64,000 bases of DNA from Exiguobacterium acetylicum (GCF_019890935.1 NZ_CP082333.1:3019501-3083500); one strand, 5' to 3'. Counted from the first letter of the stretch, positions 44,303 through 53,590 are shown. Translations and numbers: made by a program. The notes: generated by a model from the letters alone, not told the origin.

Positions 44303-44378
44303 GGATTGTGACAGTACGGCTGGCAAGACCGAAATGACACCTCGTTAGGAGAGGTGTTGTTCGGTCTTGCCTTTTTTT
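44303..44378 (+). promoter_or_regulatory. RAT antiterminator/terminator switch before the PTS gene
   Basis: The RAT element GGATTGTGAC...GGCTGGCAAGACC (44303-44330) matches those bound by BglG/LicT/SacT proteins. It overlaps the left arm of a terminator (GGCAAGACCGAA 44322-44333 with TTCGGTCTTGCC 44360-44371, then T7), with ACACCTC/GAGGTGT pairing inside. A matching antiterminator gene lies just downstream of the PTS gene. Confidence 0.9.
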
Positions 44379-44419
44379 GTCTCATTCAGCACGTTTCATG
44401 AAAAAGGAGGACTTTTCCG

Positions 44420-45832
44420 ATGGATTATCAACAAACTGCTAAACGTGTGCTCGAACTCGTCGGCGGACGCGAGAACATCATCACTGCTGCTCATTGCGCG
44501 ACGCGTTTACGCCTTGTCTTGCATGATGAATCAAAGGTTGATCAAGCAGCACTTGAAGACTTAGATGGTGTCAGCGGCGCCTTCTCAAGTTCTGGTCAAT
44601 ACCAAATCATCTTTGGTACCGGTACCGTCAATAAAGTATTTGCTGCGTTTGCACCACTTGCCGGTGTAAAGGTCGATGGAGAGGAACCACTCGACGTTAA
44701 AAAGGCTGCATCGCAAAAATTAAATCCGTTCGCCCGTCTTGCCCGCTCGCTCTCGAACGTCTTCGTTCCACTCATTCCGGCAATCGTCGCAGCCGGTCTC
44801 TTGATGGGATTACTCGGTATGATTAAGGCTTTCGGTTGGGTTGACGGTGATTCACCGATCGTCCAACTACTGGATATGTTCTCGTCTTCTGCCTTCATCA
44901 TCCTACCGATCCTGATCGGTTTCTCGGCAGCTCGTGAATTCGGTGCGAACCCGTACCTCGGTGCTGTCATCGGGGGGATCATGACACACCCGTCCCTCTT
45001 AAACCCTTGGACGCTCGGTAATAGTGATCCGGAAGTCATGAAGTTCCTCGGAATGAACATCGAGTTGATTGGTTATCAAGGAACGGTCTTCCCGGTTCTC
45101 TTAACCGTTTGGGTCATGGCAAAGATTGAACAACAGGTCCGGAAACGGACACCCGAGACGCTTGACTTACTCGTCACACCGTTCGTTACGGTTCTCGTCA
45201 CTGGATTCTTGGCATTGATCGTCATTGGTCCGATCGGAACGTTACTCGGAAAAGGCATTTCATTCGTACTCGTCTTCTTCTATGAACAGTTCTCAGTCGT
45301 CGCCGGTCTTCTCTTCGGTGGACTTTATTCGACAATCGTCATCACAGGGATGCACCATAGTTTCCATGCGATTGAAGCAGGATTACTTGCAGATAAGAGT
45401 ATCGGAAAGAACTTCCTCTTACCGATTTGGTCGATGGCGAATGTCGCTCAAGGTGGTGCCGGACTTGCCGTTTACTTCTTGACGAAGAACGTTAAACTCA
45501 AAGCACTCGCCCTACCGTCTGCGTTCTCAGCATTTCTCGGAATCACAGAACCCGTCATCTATGGCGTCAACTTACGTCTTGGAAAACCATTCATCGGTGG
45601 TGCCATTGGTGGTGCGATCGGTGGCGGTTATGTCGTCTTGACACAAGTCGCTGCGAACGCTTATGGATTAACTGGAATTCCGATGATTGCGATCGTCGCG
45701 CCACTCGGTGCGTCAAACTTGATCAACTATCTCGTCGGATTCGCCATTGCAGTCGTCACTGCTTTCATCTCGACTGTCGTCTTGATGCGTCTCGATGCAC
45801 GGAAACAAAAAGAAACGGACGTTGCTGCTTAA
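44420..45832 (+). CDS. PTS EIIBC transporter, sucrose type
   Basis: 470 residues. EIIB is N-terminal with the phospho-cysteine C26 in ITAAHCATRLRL; EIIC follows from about 105 with ITEPVIYGVNLRLGKPF near 375. The order and sequence fit the SacP/ScrA group, and the neighbours (antiterminator, fructokinase) favour sucrose. No EIIA domain and no sucrose-6-phosphate hydrolase gene in the cluster. ATG 44420 has AAAGGAGG upstream. Confidence 0.85.
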   Translation: MDYQQTAKRVLELVGGRENIITAAHCATRLRLVLHDESKVDQAALEDLDGVSGAFSSSGQYQIIFGTGTVNKVFAAFAPLAGVKVDGEEPLDVKKAASQKLNPFARLARSLSNVFVPLIPAIVAAGLLMGLLGMIKAFGWVDGDSPIVQLLDMFSSSAFIILPILIGFSAAREFGANPYLGAVIGGIMTHPSLLNPWTLGNSDPEVMKFLGMNIELIGYQGTVFPVLLTVWVMAKIEQQVRKRTPETLDLLVTPFVTVLVTGFLALIVIGPIGTLLGKGISFVLVFFYEQFSVVAGLLFGGLYSTIVITGMHHSFHAIEAGLLADKSIGKNFLLPIWSMANVAQGGAGLAVYFLTKNVKLKALALPSAFSAFLGITEPVIYGVNLRLGKPFIGGAIGGAIGGGYVVLTQVAANAYGLTGIPMIAIVAPLGASNLINYLVGFAIAVVTAFISTVVLMRLDARKQKETDVAA

Positions 45833-45838
45833 TCCTTC

Positions 45839-45877
45839 ATGCGACCAAACCGAGTCCTCGGGCTCGGTGGTCGCATT
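45839..45877 (+). terminator. Hairpin after the sucrose PTS gene
   Basis: ATGCGACCA...CCGAG with CTCGG...GGTCGCAT, then only TTTG, so termination may be partial. Confidence 0.6.
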
Positions 45878-45883
45878 TGTCGG

Positions 45884-45913
45884 TTCGCAAAGCACTGAAG
45901 TTCGCTTTATAAT
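45884..45913 (+). promoter_or_regulatory. Promoter of the antiterminator gene
   Basis: TTCGCA (45884-45889), 18-bp spacer, perfect TATAAT (45908-45913). It gives the regulator its own transcript, free of the RAT switch. Confidence 0.6.
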
Positions 45914-45944
45914 AAAAGAAAAGATCGGAAAGGAGGACGTCAGG

Positions 45945-46802
45945 CTGATTATTCATAAGATCCTTAATAATAACGCTGTTGTCGTCAAAGAAAATGGACA
46001 GGAACGTATCGTCATGGGACCAGGCATCGCATTTGGAAAAAAGAAAAAAGATCCGATTCAAGCGACGAAGATCGAAAAAATGTTCATCCCTTCATTTGAA
46101 AATGCAGAACAGTTCAAAGAGATTTTAACAACGACACCACTTGAGATCATTGATTTATCGGAACGCATCATCTCACATGCAGAAGGTGAGCTCCAAACAC
46201 CGTTTCATGATTATATTCACGTCAGTCTGACGGACCACCTTGCTCATGCCGTACGATTAGCGCGTGAACAACTCGTCGTGCATAATCGATTGGCAGAAGA
46301 AATTCGCCTTTTGTACGGACCGGAGTATGCGATTGGCGAATGGGCAGTTCTTGAGATCGAGCGTGCCTTACAGGTCACGCTACCGAAAGAAGAAGCTGCG
46401 AACATCGCGCTTCACTTATATAATGCACGCCAAACGCATCCAAATATGGCGACTGCGTTGCAGACGGTGACGTTACTCAATGAACTACGTGAACAGATCG
46501 AAGTCTTTTTTGGACAAACAATCGAGACCTCATCGATGACGTATTATCGTTTCTTTACGCACATGAAATTGGTCCTCGCCCGGATTGAACAAGGAGAAAC
46601 CTTACACGACATGGATGATGTGATTTTATCTGCCGTCAAAACACGTTATGCCGAGGCTTATGCCTGTGCGAGTCAAATGAGCAATTGGTTGACTGTCGAA
46701 CTCGATACACGTGTACCTGAATCAGAAATCGGCTATATGGCTTTACACATCGAACGGATTCGTCCGGATCTTGAAAGGAGTTCTACGTATGAAAATCTTT
46801 AG
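45945..46802 (+). CDS. BglG/SacT-family transcription antiterminator
   Basis: 285 residues. The RNA-binding CAT domain is IIHKILNNNAVVVKENGQER with IVMGPGIAFGKKKKD at the N-terminus; two PRD domains follow (about 65-170 and 175-280) with phosphorylatable histidines in SLTDHLAHAV, ALHLYNA, FFTHMKL and MALHIERI. It would bind the RAT at 44303. No ATG, GTG or TTG lies at the right place: the family N-terminus and GGAAAGGAGG (45927-45936) place the start at a CTG (45945) or an ATT next to it. The end overlaps the fructokinase start by 14 bp. Confidence 0.88.
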   Translation: MIIHKILNNNAVVVKENGQERIVMGPGIAFGKKKKDPIQATKIEKMFIPSFENAEQFKEILTTTPLEIIDLSERIISHAEGELQTPFHDYIHVSLTDHLAHAVRLAREQLVVHNRLAEEIRLLYGPEYAIGEWAVLEIERALQVTLPKEEAANIALHLYNARQTHPNMATALQTVTLLNELREQIEVFFGQTIETSSMTYYRFFTHMKLVLARIEQGETLHDMDDVILSAVKTRYAEAYACASQMSNWLTVELDTRVPESEIGYMALHIERIRPDLERSSTYENL

Positions 46803-47724
46803 TTTAGGGGAAGCATTGATTGATTTAATTCCTCTTGATGCTGAAAACATGACGTTTCAAAAAAATCCTGGGGGTGCTCCTGCCAATGTCTCTGTCGGAC
46901 TCGCTCGATTAGGCGCTGACAGTTATTTTCTTGGAGCTGTCGGTGATGATTCGATGGGACACTTCTTGAAAGATACGTTACATCATTATGGTGTTCGTAC
47001 CGACCATCTCGTCCACGATTCGACGCAAAAAACAGGACTTGTGCTCGTTACGAACGGTCAGGGTGGCGAGCGGTCGTTTGAGTTCATCAACACGGAGCGC
47101 GCGGATATGCAATTCCACGAAACCCATGTCCCGGAGGATTTCACGTCCGTCGATTTATTACACATCGGTTCGATCTCTTTAATCACTGGAGAATCCGTCA
47201 ACGCGACACGAAAAGCCATCGCACGTGCAAAAGCACACCAGGTACCAGTCTCATATGATCCGAACTTACGAGAGTCGTTATGGCCGAATCTGGACGAAGC
47301 GCGGACGACGATTCGATCCGTTCTACCGGATGCACAAATCGTCAAACTTGCTGAGGAAGAATTGACGTTTCTAACTGGGCAAACGAATCTTGATGACGGG
47401 GCTGCTGAATTGTTAGCTGAATATCCGATTCGTCTTCTTGCCATCACGCGAGGAAGTGAAGGATCGATTCTCTATACGGATCGTGCGATGACTGTCATCG
47501 ATGCGATTACGGTCGACGCCATCGATACGACAGGAGCTGGAGATGCCTTCATGTCCGGTTTACTCTACCAGTGTGCATTACGCGATTTTTCGTTTGATTG
47601 GTCTGAAGATGAACTTCGCGACATCGGTCGATTCGCAGCGATTTCAGGTGGACTTGCTGCTTCCGTCAAAGGAGCGATGGCTGCTCTGCCAACGCTTGAC
47701 GAAGTCGCTCATCGCTTGAGTTGA
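46789..47724 (+). CDS. scrK: Fructokinase (PfkB family)
   Basis: 311 residues of the ribokinase fold: FSLGEALIDLIPLD at the start, NPGGAPANVSVGLARLG near 25-41 and the anion-hole/base motif DTTGAGDAFMSGLLYQ near 245. It phosphorylates fructose released from sucrose. ATG 46789 has GAAAGGAG upstream and lies inside the end of the antiterminator gene. Confidence 0.9.
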   Translation: MKIFSLGEALIDLIPLDAENMTFQKNPGGAPANVSVGLARLGADSYFLGAVGDDSMGHFLKDTLHHYGVRTDHLVHDSTQKTGLVLVTNGQGGERSFEFINTERADMQFHETHVPEDFTSVDLLHIGSISLITGESVNATRKAIARAKAHQVPVSYDPNLRESLWPNLDEARTTIRSVLPDAQIVKLAEEELTFLTGQTNLDDGAAELLAEYPIRLLAITRGSEGSILYTDRAMTVIDAITVDAIDTTGAGDAFMSGLLYQCALRDFSFDWSEDELRDIGRFAAISGGLAASVKGAMAALPTLDEVAHRLS

Positions 47725-47744
47725 ATCGATGACTCAGTAAAAAT

Positions 47745-47790
47745 AAGGATGGAGAGGTTCCGGACCCAGTGTCGAAATCTCTCCATCCTT
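47745..47790 (+). terminator. Terminator after the fructokinase gene
   Basis: Perfect 12-bp stem AAGGATGGAGAG (47745-47756) with CTCTCCATCCTT (47779-47790), then TTCG. Confidence 0.8.
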
Positions 47791-47831
47791 TTCGTTTGAT
47801 TAATGAATCGTTGATTCACTAAGCGAATCGA

Positions 47832-48527
47832 TTAAGGTGTATCGATAAATCGTTTGATTTCATCTAATGACTCATCCTGTTGTTCTTTTGGCGTTAATGG
47901 GCTACTGTTGTCCCCTTTTTGTCGACCGTACATCCCAAAGTTCGCGTGGTTCCCCTGCTTGATTTCATGGAATACCGCATCTTTTCGAACGTCCTGCTTA
48001 CTTTTTTCGATATCAGCGACTGGTAAAACACCATCTCGTCCACCGTAGATCGTTAGTGATGGCACATCAATCGAATCAATCGGATAGGACGCGAGGAAAA
48101 CGATCCCCTTAATTTTTGGATGTTGTTCAACGATCGTCGAAGCTGCGCTTCCACCGAGCGAATGCCCGATCAGATACCATTTTTTGACCTGCGGATATTC
48201 CTCGATGATATCGAGTCCTTCGTTTGAGTCAAGCAACGCAATCCGAAACGGTAGCTTCGGGATGACGACGAAGTGCCCGTCTTTCGCTAGTTGCTTACCG
48301 TAATAACTGTAGGCTGCTGCATCGACTTTTGCCCCTTGATAAAAGATGAATCCGACATCACTCGTCTTTTTTCCAAATGTCACTTCACGGGGTGTATCTG
48401 CCTCCATGTAAGATATTGCTTGGGGAGACGCATCATAATCGAACTGTGCCCAGATCATGAATACAACTATGAGCAGTGCTAACAGCGCAGCAATCGTTCC
48501 AATAATTCGTATACTCCATTTTTTCAT
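47832..48527 (-). CDS. Membrane-anchored alpha/beta hydrolase
   Basis: 231 residues. An N-terminal helix (about 7-27) anchors it, with the catalytic domain outside. The nucleophile elbow is GHSLGGSAAS near 120, the acid lies in GGRDGVLP near 168, and the histidine in QGNHANFGMYG near 197, a full triad. The NHANFG motif is typical of the alpha/beta hydrolase_5 group. Substrate unknown. Confidence 0.82.
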   Translation of the reverse strand: MKKWSIRIIGTIAALLALLIVVFMIWAQFDYDASPQAISYMEADTPREVTFGKKTSDVGFIFYQGAKVDAAAYSYYGKQLAKDGHFVVIPKLPFRIALLDSNEGLDIIEEYPQVKKWYLIGHSLGGSAASTIVEQHPKIKGIVFLASYPIDSIDVPSLTIYGGRDGVLPVADIEKSKQDVRKDAVFHEIKQGNHANFGMYGRQKGDNSSPLTPKEQQDESLDEIKRFIDTP

Positions 48528-48636
48528 CTCATTTCCTCCCGTTATCGTTATACCTCTTATTATGTGTTAAATCACATATGAAAACAAATATTAGAATTTT
48601 CAGTCATTGTAAGCATCTCTATCGCTTTTTCATGAA

Positions 48637-48656
48637 TTGGTTTAAGATGAAACCAA
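48637..48656. promoter_or_regulatory. Palindrome TTGGTTT-N6-AAACCAA
   Basis: Perfect 7-bp arms, 30 bp before the nucleobase permease start. A likely operator; not a recognised PurR or purine-riboswitch motif. Confidence 0.35.
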
Positions 48657-48685
48657 TATTGTTTTTTCGAAAGGAGATTCACGTT

Positions 48686-49957
48686 TTGCCGCGTACCCTT
48701 GTGTCTACGATTCAATGGTTTTTGTTCATTATCTGTACTAACATTGCCCCGCCCCTTGCCATCGCAGCATCGTTTGAACTCTCGGGTGCCGAGACGCTTT
48801 CCTTCTTATCTCGTTGTCTATTCGTATTTGCCATCTTAAGTCTCTTTCAAGTCCTACTCGGACATCGTCTACCGATCATGGAAGGTCCTGCTGGAATTTG
48901 GTGGGGTGTATTTGCTCTCTATTCGTCGATTGGTGTCACATTGTACGGCAGTTATTCAAACACATTACAGTCGCTTGGATTCTTACTCCTACTCAGCGGT
49001 ATCATCTGTATCGTCTTGACGATGACGGGTGTCTTACGGCGCTTAGTCCCTCTTTTTACACCGCAAGTCATCGGTGTCTACATGCTGTTGCTGTCGGCAC
49101 AGCTGTCCGGATCCGTCATGAAAGGATTACTCAATATCGAAGATGGACGAATTCAAGTATTACCTGCCGTCATCTCGATTCTGACGGTCTTGATCTCGCT
49201 TTATTTAGAACGAAGCGATCGCTTACGCCAGTATGCTTTATTAATCACGTTACTCGTCGGTTGGAGCATGTTTGCATTGATTGGTCGTGCCGAGATGCCA
49301 AGCTTCGATGGTCCACTGTTCACTTTACCGAGCTTGTTGCCGTTTGGCGGTATTCATGTCGACTGGAGCTTATTACCGACAGCTCTCATCATCTCGTTGT
49401 TGTTAATGACGAACGTCTTAGCAAACATTAAAGTCATCGAACGGATCATCAGTGCGAAGCGCGGAGAAACCGTCAAAGGACAAGTCGGAACAGCTGGTAT
49501 CACGGCTGGTATCGGACAACTCTTCGCTGGTCTGTTCGGTACAGTCGGTCCTGTCGCGATTTCCGGAACGGCTGGTTTCATTGCCTCAACAGATAACACG
49601 GACCGCAAAGCGTTCGTCTATGCGAACATCACGTGCCTCTTCCTCAGTATCGTGACACCATTCGTCGGGTTGATTGCTAAAATCCCCGTCGCCGTTGGTT
49701 ATGCGATGGTCGCACCGATTGTTGCCGGGATGGCGATCATCGGCGTCACGGAAGCAGCCCGTGACTTGAATCGTCAAACAGCGATGATCACAGTCGGACT
49801 TCCGGTTCTCGTCGGTATCGGTGCGTTGTTACTACCGAAAGGAGCAACAGCCGATTTACCACCGCTCGTGACGACCCTGATGTCAAACGGACTCGTTCTC
49901 GGAACATTGGTCGCCTTGCTCGCAGAAGGGTTACGCCATATTCGGACGAATGATTAA
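48686..49957 (+). CDS. NCS2-family nucleobase permease (YwdJ-like)
   Basis: 423 residues with about twelve helices. NCS2 signatures are visible: QWFLFIICTNIAPPLAIAAS near 10-30, MEGPAGIWWGV near 68 and GTVGPVAISGTAGFIAS near 285. It would import uracil, xanthine or another purine with protons; the divergence from UraA/PbuX suggests the YwdJ branch. TTG 48686 has AAGGAG 9 bp upstream; earlier in-frame starts have no ribosome site. Confidence 0.82.
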   Translation: MPRTLVSTIQWFLFIICTNIAPPLAIAASFELSGAETLSFLSRCLFVFAILSLFQVLLGHRLPIMEGPAGIWWGVFALYSSIGVTLYGSYSNTLQSLGFLLLLSGIICIVLTMTGVLRRLVPLFTPQVIGVYMLLLSAQLSGSVMKGLLNIEDGRIQVLPAVISILTVLISLYLERSDRLRQYALLITLLVGWSMFALIGRAEMPSFDGPLFTLPSLLPFGGIHVDWSLLPTALIISLLLMTNVLANIKVIERIISAKRGETVKGQVGTAGITAGIGQLFAGLFGTVGPVAISGTAGFIASTDNTDRKAFVYANITCLFLSIVTPFVGLIAKIPVAVGYAMVAPIVAGMAIIGVTEAARDLNRQTAMITVGLPVLVGIGALLLPKGATADLPPLVTTLMSNGLVLGTLVALLAEGLRHIRTND

Positions 49958-49958
49958 T

Positions 49959-49996
49959 AAAAAGACGCTTTCTCGGTTGAGAAAGCGTCTTTTTTC
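49959..49996. terminator. Bidirectional terminator
   Basis: Perfect stem AAAAGACGCTTTCTC/GAGAAAGCGTCTTTT with GGTT loop between the converging permease and peptide transporter genes. Confidence 0.92.
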
Positions 49997-50001
49997 ATGC
50001 A

Positions 50002-51495
50002 TCAGCGAATACCGCGCATGTATTTTTGAAGTTTTGGTGCGAAAGCGAACAAGAGTAATCCGAAGATGACGGCAACGATACCTGTGATACCGAAGTACAA
50101 AATCTCCGTGTCATTCGTATAGTATTTAACGATTTGTGCGTTGACCGCTTGACCCGTTGCGTTCGTCAAGAACCACAGACTCATCGTTTGTGCAGAGAAA
50201 GCCGCGGGTGCGAGTTTCGTCGTTGCCGATAGACCGACTGGTGACAAGAAGAGCTCACCGATGACGACGAGGAAGAAGCTCAGTGCAAGCCAGAGTGGAC
50301 TAACTGACGTCTCCACACCGAACAGGATACCTGGTAGTGTCATGACGATGAATGAAAGTCCGGCAAACAGAAGACCAAACGAGAACTTTTGCATCGTCGT
50401 TGGTTGACGATCACCGAGTTTGACCCAGAAGCTCGCAAACACAGGTGCTAATACGATGATGAAGAGCGGATTCAACGATTGGAAGAATGCCGGTTGAATC
50501 TCAAATCCTAAGAATGAAAGGTTCGTCCGTTCACTTGCGAAGATGGAGAGGACGTATGAACCTTGTTCTTGGATTGCCCAGAAAATCGCTGCTGCGATGA
50601 AGAGCGGAATATACGCAATCAAACGTGAGCGCTCATCATCCGTGATCTTTGGACTACGAAGCATGACTGTGAAGTAAGCGATCGGAATCAAGATCCCGAG
50701 AATCGTGACCATTAAAGTAAAGCGAGAAATCGTCAACAGTCCTGTCATCGATGCAACGACACCGAGTACCGCAATCACGACGACAACGATTGATGCGATC
50801 GTGATGAAGCGTTTTTTCTCGTCCCCTTTTAATGGGTTCAAGACATACGTACCCGCTTGACCAAGGTTTTTCTTTTTCGTCAAGACGAAGACGACAAGTC
50901 CTGCGAACATCCCGATGGCAGCGAGTGCGAAACCAGCATGGTATCCACCGCGGTCAGCCACTTCACCGACGACGAGTGGTGAGAGGAATGCTCCAGCGTT
51001 GATCCCCATGTAGAAGATACTAAAACCAGCATCGCGACGGTTATCCGTCTTGCTGTACAAATCACCGACGATATTCGATACGTTCGGTTTTAAGAAACCA
51101 GTACCGATGACGATGAGTCCCATCGAGATGAAGAGGGCTGTAATGCCTGCTGGTAAAGCAAGGACGATATGCCCTAGCATGATCAAGATACCACCATAGA
51201 AGACGGTCCGTGACGTACCGAGTAAACGGTCAGCTACCCATCCCCCAATGATCCCTGACATGTAGACGAGTGAACCATAAACGGCCATGATTGATGCAGC
51301 TGTCGTCTTATCGATACCTAGACCACCGTTGGCAACTGAATCGTACATGTAGAAGATAAGGATGGCACGCATGCCATAGTAGGAGAAACGCTCCCAAAAC
51401 TCAGTGAAGAAGAGGGTGAATAACCCTTTCGGATTCCCGAAGAATCCTTTTTGCGGAACGGTCTTATAGACCTGATCGCGATCAAACTCTGCCAT
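50002..51495 (-). CDS. POT/PTR2 family di-/tripeptide transporter
   Basis: 497 residues, about 14 helices. The proton-coupling ExxERFxYY motif is FFTEFWERFSYYGMRAIL near 27-44, with GGWVADRLLG near 80 and GTGFLKPNVSNIVGDLY near 145. It imports di- and tripeptides with protons, DtpT-like. ATG 51495 has AAAGGAG 8 bp upstream; a 42-residue in-frame extension has no ribosome site. Confidence 0.93.
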   Translation of the reverse strand: MAEFDRDQVYKTVPQKGFFGNPKGLFTLFFTEFWERFSYYGMRAILIFYMYDSVANGGLGIDKTTAASIMAVYGSLVYMSGIIGGWVADRLLGTSRTVFYGGILIMLGHIVLALPAGITALFISMGLIVIGTGFLKPNVSNIVGDLYSKTDNRRDAGFSIFYMGINAGAFLSPLVVGEVADRGGYHAGFALAAIGMFAGLVVFVLTKKKNLGQAGTYVLNPLKGDEKKRFITIASIVVVVIAVLGVVASMTGLLTISRFTLMVTILGILIPIAYFTVMLRSPKITDDERSRLIAYIPLFIAAAIFWAIQEQGSYVLSIFASERTNLSFLGFEIQPAFFQSLNPLFIIVLAPVFASFWVKLGDRQPTTMQKFSFGLLFAGLSFIVMTLPGILFGVETSVSPLWLALSFFLVVIGELFLSPVGLSATTKLAPAAFSAQTMSLWFLTNATGQAVNAQIVKYYTNDTEILYFGITGIVAVIFGLLLFAFAPKLQKYMRGIR

Positions 51496-51706
51496 ATGAT
51501 CGGCTCCTTTCATCAATCCTAAATAAGTGCATAATCCATCATCTTTTCCCGCTTTCCCCAAACGATAAGCGTGACGAAACAGATAGGATACGAATACACT
51601 GTTTTGCCTGAATTGTCTCACTTCTTTTTTTATATATGAGACAGCACTTTACCATTCAACCGCAAATCATTTGATGAGTCAAATATTATTTACGTTACAA
51701 GAATAA

Positions 51707-51737
51707 CAAAAAGAGCAGTCGACTACTCGACTGCTCA
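51707..51737 (-). terminator. Terminator of the lipoprotein/GspS-like/NAD(P)-binding operon
   Basis: GAGCAGTCGA...TCGACTGCTC stem; the minus strand continues CTTTTTG. Confidence 0.8.
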
Positions 51738-52370
51738 GGATTGCATCTGTTTCGATTCAATGATTGTAATTCCAGGCGGTGCATGTAACGTTTCACGGAT
51801 CATCGCCGCAGCGACTTGACCAGCTTCGATCGGAGCAATGGCGCTCCGCTTCAACAAGGGCCGTAAGACCGTCGAAATTTTCGCAGCCGCTTGTTCGCCT
51901 AAGCGGAATTCATCTCGATCCCCTAGCAACAATGATGGTCTAAAAATCAATAACGCGTCATATCCGAGTACACGTAATCCGTTTTCCGTGTCCCCTTTTA
52001 CGCGATTGTAGAAGGTTTTGGCATTCGGATGGGCACCGAGCGCCGAAATCAAGGCAAATCGTGTCGCCCCGAGGTCTAACAATTCACGACCCAGTTCAAT
52101 CGGATATGTGTAGTCAACCAGACGAAATGCCTCTTGCGATCCTGCTTGTTTGATCGTCGTGCCCAGTGCACAATAGACATGGTCGACGACAGGTAGTTCA
52201 ATTTCTGTCACACGATCAAAATCAATCACCCATTCTTCCAATTTCGGATGAAAACGGCGCATCGGGCGGCGAACGAGAACATGTACCTCGCTATATGCAT
52301 CTTCTGCCAACAAACGATCGACGAGTTCTTGTCCGACTAGACCAGATGCTCCTAAAATTGCTGCTCTCAT
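51735..52370 (-). CDS. NAD(P)H-binding oxidoreductase-like protein (atypical SDR)
   Basis: 211 residues. Rossmann motif AAILGASGLVGQELVDRLL at 3-21, VYCALGTTIKQAGS near 66 and SALGAHPNAKTFYNRVKG near 108, resembling the HTATIP2/TIP30-like atypical SDR group. It may bind NADPH as sensor or enzyme. Third gene of a tightly overlapping operon (ATGA overlap with the upstream gene). Confidence 0.8.
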   Translation of the reverse strand: MRAAILGASGLVGQELVDRLLAEDAYSEVHVLVRRPMRRFHPKLEEWVIDFDRVTEIELPVVDHVYCALGTTIKQAGSQEAFRLVDYTYPIELGRELLDLGATRFALISALGAHPNAKTFYNRVKGDTENGLRVLGYDALLIFRPSLLLGDRDEFRLGEQAAAKISTVLRPLLKRSAIAPIEAGQVAAAMIRETLHAPPGITIIESKQMQS

Positions 52371-53590
52371 ACGTTTCTCCCTCCTTCATGCTGTCGACCA
52401 ATGGGTACGAAATAGGAACGGTTTCCAGTGATCCGTTCTCCGGCACGTACACCGATCGCACTTGGTCTTCCTCCTAAAATAAAGACACCATACATATACG
52501 CGACTTCTCCCTCTTCCCGAAGTGAGTACGTCGGTAATTCTTGATACGCTTGATAAACAGCCGGTTGATCACGAAACGTATGCTGTTCATTCTTTAGCAT
52601 GATATGTCCTTGTCCATCATGGACCGTCACGGTATCTCCTTCACGCCCGAAGATTGGTTTTTTAACGAATGATCTCTGGCTTGAAATGAATGGATCAGCG
52701 GATAAGTACGTCGGTAAAAAATAACGCGCAATCGTCATGTGGTCCGTTTCACTCAAGTACGGATGATTGGCTTCATGCAACATCCAGATCAATGCAAGAA
52801 CCGACTTGGCTTGCATTAAAAAGGCAGACGGTGGATTGATGATTTCGAGTCGCCCCGTCTCGACGAGTTGCAGGAGCAATTGTCCTAAATTTCTTCCGTC
52901 CTCATCCCGGTCAAGTAAGGCCATCTCGATCGGAAAGGTTTGACGATATAAAATATCGATTCTTTTACCTGCCTCATCGTACAGACCTTCTTCCGGACGA
53001 ATCTCTAATGCATGAAGTGGACAGTAGGTCGCATCAACCCAAAATGACTGCAAATACTCAGCCGTCAATCGATCCTCGATGTGGTCACCATGTGAGGTGA
53101 AGACGACATGCGGATGCTGTTTCGTCCGATGTGTCGCGGCTTCGATCGCACGACGGACAGTTGCCTTCAGCCATTTGTTTTCCCCATCGTTGACCCGTTC
53201 AAAACCTTGTTTTTCCGCTACGACATCATTGACTTCAAATACTTCCTTAATGAAAGTCGGCGTATCCGCGTTCCATTCCATGAGTGAAATACGATCTGCC
53301 GTCGCAATGAAATCAAAGCGTCCGATGACGGTCAACGGTCGCATCGTCTCAAGTCGTAAAAAAGCGAGACTTTCAACTGGAAAGCCAAGCTCGAGCAGTG
53401 CCTCATCATCCATCGATCGAAGAATCGGAAGTACTTTTTCAAATATCTTGTAAACTTCTTGCGCCGCGATATGCAGTTGGTCGATTCGTTCGTCCGAGAT
53501 GGGCATGATTTCCGTCACAGCGTACGGTTCCCCGTCCAGCACATCCCAAAAACGATCGATGTCTCCGTAAAAGGTTTGTCGTCTGTTCAT
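52367..53590 (-). CDS. Glutathionylspermidine synthase-like ATP-grasp ligase (YgiC/YjfC family)
   Basis: 407 residues. The preATP-grasp and ATP-grasp parts are visible: MEWNADTPTFIKEVFEVND near 105, NPPSAFLMQAKSVLALIW near 258, FVKKPIFGREGDTV near 308 and a C-terminal YMYGVFILGGRPSAIGVR near 370. The true GspS joins glutathione and spermidine; YgiC-like proteins lack the amidase half and their ligation product is unknown. Overlaps both neighbours by 4 bp. Confidence 0.88.
   Translation of the reverse strand: MNRRQTFYGDIDRFWDVLDGEPYAVTEIMPISDERIDQLHIAAQEVYKIFEKVLPILRSMDDEALLELGFPVESLAFLRLETMRPLTVIGRFDFIATADRISLMEWNADTPTFIKEVFEVNDVVAEKQGFERVNDGENKWLKATVRRAIEAATHRTKQHPHVVFTSHGDHIEDRLTAEYLQSFWVDATYCPLHALEIRPEEGLYDEAGKRIDILYRQTFPIEMALLDRDEDGRNLGQLLLQLVETGRLEIINPPSAFLMQAKSVLALIWMLHEANHPYLSETDHMTIARYFLPTYLSADPFISSQRSFVKKPIFGREGDTVTVHDGQGHIMLKNEQHTFRDQPAVYQAYQELPTYSLREEGEVAYMYGVFILGGRPSAIGVRAGERITGNRSYFVPIGRQHEGGRNV

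Noticed and set aside
44281-44380. T-box or metabolite riboswitch before the PTS gene
   Set aside because: The sequence matches a RAT plus terminator, and a matching antiterminator is encoded downstream.
45795-45944. Upstream ATG for the antiterminator, giving 50 extra residues
   Set aside because: The frame would start inside the PTS gene end, run through a hairpin and promoter, and the extra residues do not belong to the family.
48528-48685. Purine riboswitch before the nucleobase permease
   Set aside because: Conserved loop and junction bases of the purine aptamer are not found; only a short palindrome is present.
48814-49431. 205-codon open frame in another frame of the nucleobase permease
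   Set aside because: Overlaps a clear membrane transporter frame, lacks a ribosome site and gives no recognisable protein.
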